From positions 31,454 through 95,453 of the forward strand of contig JAVBNA010000030.1 of the NCBI GenBank assembly GCA_031551875.1: a DNA stretch of 64,000 nucleotides, written 5' to 3'. The position numbers were made by a program, and so were the translations under genes. Origin of the DNA: JAVBNA01 sp031551875 (GTDB taxonomy: Bacteria > Bacillota > Clostridia > Oscillospirales > Acutalibacteraceae). Under the pieces are notes generated by a model. The model had not been told where the DNA came from. It did no database searches and worked only from the letters and a program-made list of their open reading frames with translations. Below, piece by piece: positions 8,483 to 15,162 of the stretch (positions are counted from its first letter, which is position 1; every line of letters begins with the position of its first letter).

Positions 8483-8980
8483 ATGAATTGTTACCATCAC
8501 ACTGACATCACAGCCAATAGATTTTGCGTTCGTTGCGGCCAACCCTTTTGTGCGGCCTGTTTGGATTCAGACGGATATTGTGAGAATTGCTACTATGCAG
8601 TCCAAGCGGAGGAAGATGGGCTGCGACGTTACGCCCGTCGCCGAAAACGATCTTTTTTTCTGTTAATCGTGTCACCCATTCCGATTATTCTTTGGCTAAT
8701 ATTCGGTTTGCAATTCGCCGTGCGCGGTTCACTGCTGGAATCCGTCATTGTCGCTTTTATTGTCACGTCACCCTGGGGAATTGTCTCGGCATTTATCCGG
8801 GGCGACCGTAACCGGTCGGATACAGAACGTCTGATTGAGGCCATTCAGATGCATGACGCCGGTTGCCTATTTATGCTGCTTAGGCTTATTTTTGCTCTCA
8901 CTATGGGTGTGATCCGATGGATATTAGCCTATTTTATTGTGACCGGTAAGGCAATTGGGTTTTTGCTCACACACAAATAA
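8483..8980 (+). CDS. B-box-type zinc finger membrane protein
   Basis: 165 residues from ATG 8483, with ribosome binding site aaggagaaag; an upstream start at 8465 lies in the hairpin. The first 40 residues carry Cys/His pairs typical of a small B-box-like zinc finger: CYHHTD, CVRCGQPFCAAC, CENCYY. Then come a basic segment (RRYARRRKRS) and three or four hydrophobic segments (about residues 60-80, 84-104, 130-160). Bacterial proteins with this layout are common in Firmicutes and mostly uncharacterised. It is probably in the membrane with the zinc module in the cytosol. Confidence 0.7.
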   Translation: MNCYHHTDITANRFCVRCGQPFCAACLDSDGYCENCYYAVQAEEDGLRRYARRRKRSFFLLIVSPIPIILWLIFGLQFAVRGSLLESVIVAFIVTSPWGIVSAFIRGDRNRSDTERLIEAIQMHDAGCLFMLLRLIFALTMGVIRWILAYFIVTGKAIGFLLTHK

Positions 8981-9006
8981 ATGGGGTATTTTTCCACTTG
9001 ACCTAG

Positions 9007-9129
9007 AAATCCTGTTTGACTACGATTGAGTTGAACGAGCGTTTTTTCTGGTATATCAAGCAACCCCATAGAGCACTCGGAAACTATTATTTCTTCATCT
9101 TTATGCTAAAAGAGTTAAAGTTCGTTTAG
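9007..9129 (+). pseudogene. Possible transposase C-terminal remnant
   Basis: One frame reads about 40 codons with ELNERFFWYIKQPHRALGNY before a TAG. The PHRALG pattern resembles the end of the integrase core of IS3-like transposases. No start codon or upstream domain exists; a TAG precedes it at 9004. It lies in the 197-base gap between the B-box gene and the convergent XRE gene. Weak evidence. Confidence 0.25.
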
Positions 9130-9177
9130 CTTACCCGTTTGAATATCTTGATTTACTTTACAATACAGGTACATAAC

Positions 9178-9537
9178 TCATGAATCTTCCGGTGATTTCA
9201 ATAGATTCTGTAAAAATTTAATTGTGGCATCCTGATTTGTGCTATTTAATAAGCGAACAAGGAGTAGTACCTCCTGTTCTTTTGACGAGAGTTGACATAA
9301 AGGCTTTGAAAGAAATTCCAAGTTAATTTTTGATGATAATAAGTAATCAAGTGGAACATTATATATTTTCGCTAATTTGATTAACGTGCGTGCTGAGGGC
9401 TGAGTTTTGCCCACCTCATAATAGGAATATGTAGACCTTTCGAGCCCAAGCATTTCGGCCACTTTACTCTGCGAAAGTTCAAATATGTGTCGAAGCAGTT
9501 TTAAGTTGTACGTAAGATTGCCTTCGTTCAATTCCAT
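9178..9537 (-). CDS. XRE-family transcriptional regulator
   Basis: 119 residues if started at ATG 9537, which has gaaggga at good spacing; an alternative ATG at 9576 would overlap the kinase stop (ATGA). Residues 9-65 form a classic HTH_XRE domain: LRHIFELSQSKVAEMLGLER, STYSYYEVGKTQPSA, LIKLAKIYNVPLDYLL. The C-terminal 50 residues are helical and could mediate dimerisation. It is the last gene of a leftward run (response regulator, kinase, XRE) and could repress that run or the element's transfer genes; the target is unknown. Confidence 0.85.
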   Translation of the reverse strand: MELNEGNLTYNLKLLRHIFELSQSKVAEMLGLERSTYSYYEVGKTQPSARTLIKLAKIYNVPLDYLLSSKINLEFLSKPLCQLSSKEQEVLLLVRLLNSTNQDATIKFLQNLLKSPEDS

Positions 9538-9572
9538 CGAGAAAAATTCCCTTCGCTTTAATTTATTGATTT

Positions 9573-11024
9573 TCATATCACGGAAACTAAAACACCTGAA
9601 TTAAGTTGATTAATTTCATCGCTTCGATATGAAACGATGTTGTAATTATTTTTATTATTAAATCGAATACATATCTTCTTGGTAAAGCGATAATCCGACA
9701 TATACTCTGTTATAAATAGGCTGGCACTATACTTCCTTAATATTTCAAAAGTTGTCATAAAGCCAGTTCCACTACCGCCTCTCTCAGCATAGGTGGTTAT
9801 CTTCCTAATACCAAGATTTCGCAATGTGTCAATCTCGAAAGGAATTCCACTGTCCTCAAATACCAATTCAAAGCAATTCTCAAAAATTCCAATTGAAATT
9901 AAAATGCGTCTACTTTCCGCACTTTTCGTTGCAATAATGGCATTTTCAGTATGATCGGCGATTAAGGTCGAAAGTTCTATCTCATTTATGATGTGCTGTG
10001 TTAAATATTTTATGTCCCCGGTAATAAGCAGTTCCAAATCAATATCATATTCAAAAGCTTTTTCTCTCATGTATCGAAGAACGCTGTCAATGATTGGCAC
10101 ACCTGTTGATGCCAATGTTGTGTTTTTTCTTTGTTGGTTTTTAATGGCATGAAACCGTTCTTTGCGAAAACTAGTAAGCATGTCCAGAATTGTTTTTCCT
10201 GCACTCTGCAAGTATTCTATATTTCCTGTCCCCGCTTTTACTATAAAATCCCTTACGGCATCTTCCATAGCAGGTATGATTTTGCTGTCTCTATGGATTA
10301 GGCTAGAGGAAAACTCATTCTGATTTTGTAGCTGTTTGATCTGCTCATCTTTGTCCGCTATGATTTGATTCAGATCATCAAGTTCTTTTTTCCTCTGTCT
10401 TTCCAAATATAAATTTTTGATGCCATTTCTCCACCAAATGATAATCCCAATCAGACACAGAAGAATGCCGCTTAATGCGAAAATACGAATATCATAAAAA
10501 TGGCTTTTCGGATTGAAAATTAAAACTGATAAAAAAACAATAATACTGATGAGCACACCTAATCGGCCTGCTCCTTTTTTTTGGAAAAACGAAAAGCCCT
10601 TTCTGAACCGTTTTAAGCGGAAGGGAAGTAAAATCAAGACAGGTTGCAAAATAATGGATATTACAATCATTGCTGAATCGTTGATTGTCATAAAAGCAAT
10701 ATCAAGAAAGAAACCAGCCAAAAAATTAGATAACAAATATGTAATATAGCTTATTGACAGCGAGATGGACGCTACAGTTATTGCCATTTCAATTTGTGTT
10801 TTAGTTATAATGACGATAAACAAACTCACTAAAATTACCATTATAACAATCCCAACGTCAGGACTCCAAAGCCTTATCTCATATACAATAAAAGAAAGGA
10901 AAAAAGAGAATAATGTTGTAGATATAATTTTCCAGACAGTCACATTTTTATAGTTCAGGATCTTGACATATAAAATAAGGCTATAAAAGATCAGTGCAAA
11001 ATATTTAATGAGAGTGATCAACAT
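9573..11024 (-). CDS. Membrane sensor histidine kinase, GHKL type
   Basis: 483 residues with ribosome binding site aggagaag. About seven hydrophobic segments fill residues 1-205, followed by a coiled-coil stretch (YLERQRKKELDDLNQIIADK). The likely phospho-acceptor region is LIHRDSKIIPAM. The ATPase part has an N-box-like IINEIELSTLIADHTENAI and a G-box RGGSGTGFMTTFEILRKY, as in AgrC-like GHKL kinases. In that class the membrane part often senses a peptide. The response regulator gene lies upstream on the same strand across a 229-base gap that contains a tiny opposite-strand ORF. Autophosphorylation and pairing with the regulator are inferred. Confidence 0.85.
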   Translation of the reverse strand: MLITLIKYFALIFYSLILYVKILNYKNVTVWKIISTTLFSFFLSFIVYEIRLWSPDVGIVIMVILVSLFIVIITKTQIEMAITVASISLSISYITYLLSNFLAGFFLDIAFMTINDSAMIVISIILQPVLILLPFRLKRFRKGFSFFQKKGAGRLGVLISIIVFLSVLIFNPKSHFYDIRIFALSGILLCLIGIIIWWRNGIKNLYLERQRKKELDDLNQIIADKDEQIKQLQNQNEFSSSLIHRDSKIIPAMEDAVRDFIVKAGTGNIEYLQSAGKTILDMLTSFRKERFHAIKNQQRKNTTLASTGVPIIDSVLRYMREKAFEYDIDLELLITGDIKYLTQHIINEIELSTLIADHTENAIIATKSAESRRILISIGIFENCFELVFEDSGIPFEIDTLRNLGIRKITTYAERGGSGTGFMTTFEILRKYSASLFITEYMSDYRFTKKICIRFNNKNNYNIVSYRSDEINQLNSGVLVSVI

Positions 11025-11114
11025 AGAAATCTTCTCCTGATTCGCAAAAATCTACAATTTCTTACAATAATCTACCCAATAGACAAATCCAGTTTGTAGG
11101 CTCATTTCCCGTAC

Positions 11115-11140
11115 CCTTGTATGCAAGAAAGCATACAAGG
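11115..11140 (+). promoter_or_regulatory. Hairpin covering the ribosome binding site of the 18-codon ORF
   Basis: ccttgtatgc (11115-11124) pairs perfectly with gcatacaagg (11131-11140) around the loop aagaaa. The right arm includes the aagg of the aaggaggg ribosome binding site, so the folded RNA would hide part of it. An operator function in DNA is the alternative. Confidence 0.7.
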
Positions 11141-11151
11141 AGGGAGCAATT

Positions 11152-11208
11152 ATGTGGGCACGTCTCATGAGAGTTTGGGAAGCAGTTTGCAGATCAATGG
11201 CACTGTAA
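11152..11208 (+). CDS. 18-residue peptide ORF between kinase and regulator genes
   Basis: ATG 11152 reads MWARLMRVWEAVCRSMAL and stops at TAA 11206. It has an ideal ribosome binding site (aaggagggagcaatt) and its own intrinsic terminator 17 bases after the stop, so it has the parts of a complete gene on the strand opposite the two-component system. As a helix it would be amphipathic, with Arg at positions 4, 7 and 14 and two Trp. It could be a signal or regulatory peptide, a small toxin, or a leader peptide. I know of no family match, and expression is unproven. Confidence 0.5.
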   Translation: MWARLMRVWEAVCRSMAL

Positions 11209-11224
11209 AACATAGGCATGAAGG

Positions 11225-11255
11225 CAGTCGGCGAGCAATCGTCGGCTGTTTTTTT
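11225..11255 (+). terminator. Intrinsic terminator of the 18-codon ORF
   Basis: Ten-pair stem cagtcggcga/tcgtcggctg (two G-T pairs), loop gcaa, then seven T. The orientation serves the plus strand. The T-run overlaps the stop codon of the response regulator gene on the other strand. Confidence 0.8.
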
Positions 11256-12045
11256 ATAGGTCATTTTTGATTTTGTTGGCATAGTAATAAATAAACTCAG
11301 TAATCGTCGGTGCACCCTTCAAGGAGTTAATGCGAGCGGTATAGTACTTAGCTAGATCATCGATGTCAGAACTTCGCCAAGCTTTATCAATTGCATTTTG
11401 CATGGCTCGCTCCACGCTGGCGTCGGTTACGCCAAATTTTTGTCCCAGAACGGTGCAAATGCTTGTTTCATCCTTCTCAATCAAAATCAGAATTGCCTCT
11501 AGCAGATATTTCCGTCCCAAGACCTTTGGATTGATGCCGATGAGATCCATTTCAGCGTCAATCCGCTTTCTAATCCGTCGCTTATACTCCTTTAAAGATT
11601 CCACAGTGGTACGCTCTAGCGGAATTCCTCGTTGTCTAGTGCTACTATGAATGCTACTTTTGATTGAACGCAGAAATTCAACAACACTCTTAGCACTGTA
11701 GTCCTCCTGAAGCTTACACATAATAAAATCTGCCCCCCATTGGCGGGCTTGCTCATAGGTAACAACACTCGTATTGTGCGTCGTTACCAAAATGTATGGG
11801 ACATAAGAAAGATTGCTCTCCTTCAGTTGTAGCAAAAGGAGAAGCCCGTTTCCTCCACCTTTGTGCAATTCCAAATCTAGGATGATTGCATCAGGCAGGT
11901 TTGCTTTTACGAATTCCAAAGCTCGGAATGAATTATTTTCTGAGCCGATTAGACGGACATCGTTCAACGTATCGATGTAATCTGAAATTGCCTGACGTTC
12001 GCTTGGTTGATCTTCTACGAGTAAGATAGTCAGTTCTTTTTCCAT
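11254..12045 (-). CDS. Response regulator with Spo0A-type DNA-binding domain
   Basis: 263 residues from ATG 12045 (an ATG at 12069 is possible). Residues 4-125 are a receiver: LLVEDQ acidic pocket, phospho-acceptor Asp in IILDLEL, Thr in ILVTTHN, Lys in IMCKLQED. The C-terminal 110 residues match the sporulation regulator Spo0A effector domain: GINPKVLGRKYLLEAILILI, the recognition-helix region VTDASVERAMQNAIDKAW, and GAPTITEFIYYYANKI. True Spo0A is a chromosomal master regulator; this copy sits in accessory DNA beside its own GHKL kinase and has an unusually long linker between domains. It is therefore probably a dedicated regulator rather than Spo0A itself. Confidence 0.88.
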   Translation of the reverse strand: MEKELTILLVEDQPSERQAISDYIDTLNDVRLIGSENNSFRALEFVKANLPDAIILDLELHKGGGNGLLLLLQLKESNLSYVPYILVTTHNTSVVTYEQARQWGADFIMCKLQEDYSAKSVVEFLRSIKSSIHSSTRQRGIPLERTTVESLKEYKRRIRKRIDAEMDLIGINPKVLGRKYLLEAILILIEKDETSICTVLGQKFGVTDASVERAMQNAIDKAWRSSDIDDLAKYYTARINSLKGAPTITEFIYYYANKIKNDL

Positions 12046-12224
12046 AATGTTTTTCACCATTCTTAACATGTTTGATACATTTCAATTTTTAACATTCCAG
12101 TTTCCTACATTCTACTACAAAAACCAACGAAAAACAACGATTTAGTCTTGGTTTTTTAAATATGCAGATGATTTATAATATTAAATAAAAATGGCAACAA
12201 TTTATACTGATTTGAGGGAAAATT

Positions 12225-12452
12225 ATGAAATGTGTTCAGTGTGGCAAACCCGATAGTTTGAATGAGAACCAGAAGACTTGTGACAAATGTGGCTTTGTTA
12301 TGTATGATAATTATTGTAGCAATATTTACTGTATAAGAAATGAAAATGACGCAATTGCGTGTGATTCTGGTGCGAAATTTTGCGATGTATGCGGAAGCAA
12401 AACATTACATTACGCTCTAGGCATCCTTAAAAACACTGACGGTGATCAGTAA
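12225..12452 (+). CDS. Small zinc-ribbon protein
   Basis: 75 residues with gaggg seven bases before ATG. It carries several Cys pairs: MKCVQCGK, CDKCGF, CSNIYC, and a last pair CDVCGSK, which fits two zinc ribbons. No catalytic domain is visible. It is divergent from the response regulator gene across a 155-base AT-rich gap that probably holds promoters for both. Function unknown; such proteins often act as regulators or adaptors. Confidence 0.65.
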   Translation: MKCVQCGKPDSLNENQKTCDKCGFVMYDNYCSNIYCIRNENDAIACDSGAKFCDVCGSKTLHYALGILKNTDGDQ

Positions 12453-13150
12453 GGAAAATATTTTGATCGGCATGAACTACTTTATATTTTACTTAATATC
12501 ATATACGGTAATTATACCGCAAAAAGATTATATCTTACCGATGGTACAGGGTCAACGACAAAGGCTTATCAGAGATATTTCTGATAAGCCTTTGTCCATT
12601 ATATACTTACTTTTTTGTCGCTATTGGGAATAGTAACTAATAAAAAGAAATTTTTCTATTTTCATATTGCTTTTTCTTGAATTGTGAATTATAATTTAAC
12701 ATAGCAACAAACACCAATAGCCCTAGCACCCCCCCACGAGGTACTAAGGCTTGCGCAATTCAGATAATCAACGTATCTGAAAAACTTATTGATGCCGTTT
12801 AGCGCTTTTATGCGCTTAACGATACAGTCGGCACAAGGGTTTTCAGAAATGAAGCTCTTGTGTCTTTTTTGCACCTTGACAACTTCACACTCTTTTGGTA
12901 GGGCAATACAATGTCAGACAATCGTGCCAAGACCTGTTCACAGCAGGTGTTGGCTGTTCTTGCACAATGACCAGCGAAGCGCGGGTCTGACAGTGGCAAC
13001 GTGCGCCAATGAACAGAACAGTCCGGACACAGGAAAGACCTACCGCGTGAAAGAGAAAATAGAAATCGTGTGACCTTATTTTTTCCGTCTGTGCAAGGGA
13101 CAGAGAAAAAAGGCCATACCGCTTACACAAAAGCAGTCCGTTAGACTGCA
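12453..13150. other. Stretch without a recognisable gene
   Basis: About 700 bases between the zinc-ribbon gene and the tRNA-Gly 3' end. Short open frames on both strands (for example minus 12689-12874 and 12808-12999) lack ribosome binding sites and familiar motifs. A 17-bp hairpin lies at 12557-12596. The stretch may hold decayed genes at the island edge. Confidence 0.5.
12557..12596. repeat. Perfect 17-bp inverted repeat
   Basis: gacaaaggcttatcaga (12557-12573) pairs with tctgataagcctttgtc (12580-12596) around gatatt. No T-run follows on either strand. It lies about 100 bases after the zinc-ribbon gene and could slow transcription or mark an element end. Confidence 0.8.
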
Positions 13151-13226
13151 TGGAGCGGATGACGAGACTCGAACTCGCCACATCCACCTTGGGAAGGTGG
13201 CGCTCTACCAGATGAGCTACATCCGC
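13151..13226 (-). tRNA. tRNA-Gly (anticodon CCC)
   Basis: Acceptor GCGGATG/CATCCGC, D arm with GCTC/GAGC, anticodon arm CCACC-TTCCCAA-GGTGG giving anticodon CCC, T arm GCGAG-TTCGAGT-CTCGT, and an encoded CCA end. A consensus promoter lies just upstream. Its 3' end faces the accessory region. Confidence 0.95.
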
Positions 13227-13240
13227 AAAATGTAATCTAT

Positions 13241-13269
13241 ATTATATCCGCATTTTATCCTTCTGTCAA
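13241..13269 (-). promoter_or_regulatory. Consensus promoter of tRNA-Gly
   Basis: On the minus strand TTGACA (13264-13269), 17-base spacer, TATAAT (13241-13246), 14 bases before the tRNA 5' end. Both boxes match the housekeeping sigma consensus exactly. Confidence 0.85.
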
Positions 13270-13300
13270 CCACTCTGTCCTGTTTTTTACCCTTTACCTG

Positions 13301-13329
13301 TTGATCTTTTCGCAGACATCATGTAAAAT
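13301..13329 (+). promoter_or_regulatory. Promoter of the pduL gene
   Basis: TTGATC (13301-13306), 17-base spacer, TAAAAT (13324-13329), about 25 bases before the ribosome binding site. Confidence 0.6.
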
Positions 13330-13368
13330 AAACTTAGAAAACAGAGAAAAAAATAGGAGATGTTAATT

Positions 13369-13941
13369 TTGAAAAAAGTCCTGATTGAAACATCAGCCCG
13401 TCACCTTCATGTGTCGGAAAAAGATCTTGCGATCCTGTTCGGCAAGGGCTCAAAGCTTTCCCACAAAAAGGACCTCAGCCAACCCGGACAGTTTGCCACA
13501 AATGAGCGCGTTACCGTGGTCGGTCCCAAGGGGGAACTTCCCGGTGTGACCATTCTAGGTCCTGTACGTCCGGATACGCAGATTGAGCTTTCACTGACCG
13601 ATGCGCGCAAAATCGGCGTCCCCGCCCTCATCCGTGAATCGGGGCTGATCGACGGAACCCCCGGCTGTAAGCTCGTCGGCCCCTGTGGCGAGGTCACGAT
13701 TGACTGCGGCGTGATCGCCGCCAAGCGCCACATCCATCTCACGCCCGCCGACGCCGAAGCCTTTGGTGTCAGCGACAAGCAGATCGTCAGCGTGAAAGCG
13801 GATTCCCCCGACCGTAGCCTGATTTTCGGAGATGTGGTCATCCGCGTCCATGTGAACTTTGCCGCCGCCATGCATATCGATACCGACGAATCCAATGCCG
13901 CCGGGCTGTCGGGCGAGGTCTACGGCGAGATTCTTGCATAA
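13369..13941 (+). CDS. pduL: Phosphate propanoyltransferase (PduL type)
   Basis: 190 residues. I chose TTG 13369 because aggag lies nine bases upstream; ATG 13360 would abut it. The protein has the two related halves of the PduL fold with metal-binding His in SARHLHVS, AKRHIHLTP and VHVNFAAAMHIDTDE. The enzyme interconverts acyl-CoA (propionyl- or acetyl-) and acyl phosphate and replaces classical Pta in many Clostridia. There are no microcompartment genes around it and no clear encapsulation peptide at the N-terminus, so it is probably a cytosolic phosphotransacylase used with acetate kinase. It is monocistronic, with its own promoter and terminator. Confidence 0.93.
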   Translation: MKKVLIETSARHLHVSEKDLAILFGKGSKLSHKKDLSQPGQFATNERVTVVGPKGELPGVTILGPVRPDTQIELSLTDARKIGVPALIRESGLIDGTPGCKLVGPCGEVTIDCGVIAAKRHIHLTPADAEAFGVSDKQIVSVKADSPDRSLIFGDVVIRVHVNFAAAMHIDTDESNAAGLSGEVYGEILA

Positions 13942-13960
13942 TCCTGTGATCCATAATTCA

Positions 13961-13998
13961 AAAGCCTCCGTGCGTTTTTCGGCACGGAGGCTTTTTGC
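13961..13998. terminator. Bidirectional terminator
   Basis: aaagcctccgtgc/gcacggaggcttt, a 13-pair stem with T-runs or A-runs on both sides. It ends pduL on the plus strand and the DUF3006 gene on the minus strand. Confidence 0.9.
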
Positions 13999-13999
13999 G

Positions 14000-14221
14000 T
14001 CATTTTTCCCACAGCTTTTGATACTGCTTCGCAATACGCGCTTTGCGTGCGGCTGTTTCCTCTTTGTCGAGCGTAATTGTCCCGTCGTCCGAGATCGCGA
14101 TCACGTCGCCCGCTCCCGCTCCCTCGGGCAGTTCGTTTTTCTCAATCGCAAACATTTTCCGTTCGTTGTCCTCGCAATAGGCGTAAACGCCCTCAAACCG
14201 ATCAATGCTCAGATGCTTCAT
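14000..14221 (-). CDS. DUF3006 family protein
   Basis: 73 residues from ATG 14221, with ribosome binding site aggaggt. It begins MKHLSIDRFEGVYAYCEDNE and contains a short beta-barrel-like core (MFAIEKNELPEGAGAGDVIA) and a basic helical tail, as in DUF3006 proteins. This family commonly sits beside ComEC-like hydrolases, as it does here: its start overlaps the hydrolase stop by four bases. Function unknown; translational coupling suggests a partner of the hydrolase. Confidence 0.8.
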   Translation of the reverse strand: MKHLSIDRFEGVYAYCEDNERKMFAIEKNELPEGAGAGDVIAISDDGTITLDKEETAARKARIAKQYQKLWEK

Positions 14222-15162
14222 TTTGTTACCTCCTGTGTGTATACTGTAATGGTTTCGCCGTCGCTCGCAAACACGCACGTGCCGTCAAAATCGGTTCGGA
14301 AAACCTGTATTTTCCGCGCCTCCAGCCTCTCCAGCACGCTTTCTCTCGGCAGGTTGTTTCTGTCCTCCCCCACTGAGACGATAGCATATTTGGGATTCAC
14401 CGCGTGCAGCAGCGTCTCGCTTGTGGAGGTCTCGCTGCCGTGGTGGCCGATTTTGATCACATCGGACTGCAAATCGGAAAAACGTTCGCACATTTCCTGT
14501 TCGGCCGCCTTTTCGGCGTCACCCATAAAGAGAAATGAGGTATCCTTATATTCTGCCCGCAGTACAATGGAGTTGTCATTTTCATCGGGGAAAACATGCT
14601 CCGGGGAAAGCACATACAGATAGAGATTCCCAAAGGTATAGCAGTCATCCACACGGGGCTCGACCAGCTCACACTCCTCCCCTGCTCTGGTCGCCAGCGC
14701 CCGATAGGAATCGGAATACCCCTCAAGATTCTCAGGCGGCTCGGCCATGAGCAGACGGTCGGCCGGAAAGGCGTCCAGAAGCTTGGCCATTGTCCCCGCA
14801 TGGTCGGAGTCGGCATGGGTCAGCACGGCAAGGTCAAGTGAGGGTATCCCCAAGTGGCGGAGATAGTTTATGATCCTGTCGCTGTAATCGTAATAGCCGG
14901 AATCAATGAGCACCGTGCTTCCCTCACATTCAATGAGGATGCAGTCTGCCTTACCCACGTCGAGCACATGAACCTTCATGGGCGACTGTACGTCTCCTAC
15001 ACCGCCCAGCCCCGCAACCCGAAACACCTGTTTCCAGGAGAAGGTGTCGGGCTGCCACAGGTCAAACGCGGTGACAGAAAGGCTGGATAGCAGCAGAACC
15101 GCCGCCAGCACGATGCCCCATACGGGGCGTTTATTCACCTTTTTCGTTTGGTTGGCTTCCAC
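14218..15162 (-). CDS. ComEC/Rec2-like metallo-beta-lactamase hydrolase
   Basis: 314 residues. One N-terminal membrane segment (about 14-33) is followed by a metallo-beta-lactamase fold with HVLDVGKADCILIE, the metal motif LTHADSDHAG, FMGDAEKAAE and IGHHGSETSTS. This matches the extracellular hydrolase domain of ComEC without the channel domain. Stand-alone versions are membrane-anchored on the outer face and probably hydrolyse nucleic acid or phosphoester substrates. The start is a GTG at 15162 that overlaps the 3' end of ygiQ by 28 bases. Confidence 0.88.
   Translation of the reverse strand: MEANQTKKVNKRPVWGIVLAAVLLLSSLSVTAFDLWQPDTFSWKQVFRVAGLGGVGDVQSPMKVHVLDVGKADCILIECEGSTVLIDSGYYDYSDRIINYLRHLGIPSLDLAVLTHADSDHAGTMAKLLDAFPADRLLMAEPPENLEGYSDSYRALATRAGEECELVEPRVDDCYTFGNLYLYVLSPEHVFPDENDNSIVLRAEYKDTSFLFMGDAEKAAEQEMCERFSDLQSDVIKIGHHGSETSTSETLLHAVNPKYAIVSVGEDRNNLPRESVLERLEARKIQVFRTDFDGTCVFASDGETITVYTQEVTK

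Noticed and set aside
11052..11315. 87-residue minus-strand ORF in the regulator-kinase gap
   Set aside because: It overlaps the end of the regulator gene in another frame and has no ribosome binding site; the plus-strand 18-codon ORF has much better signals.
12442..12633. 63-residue ORF after the zinc-ribbon gene
   Set aside because: No ribosome binding site, it overlaps the stop of the zinc-ribbon gene and runs through the 17-bp hairpin; composition is random-like.
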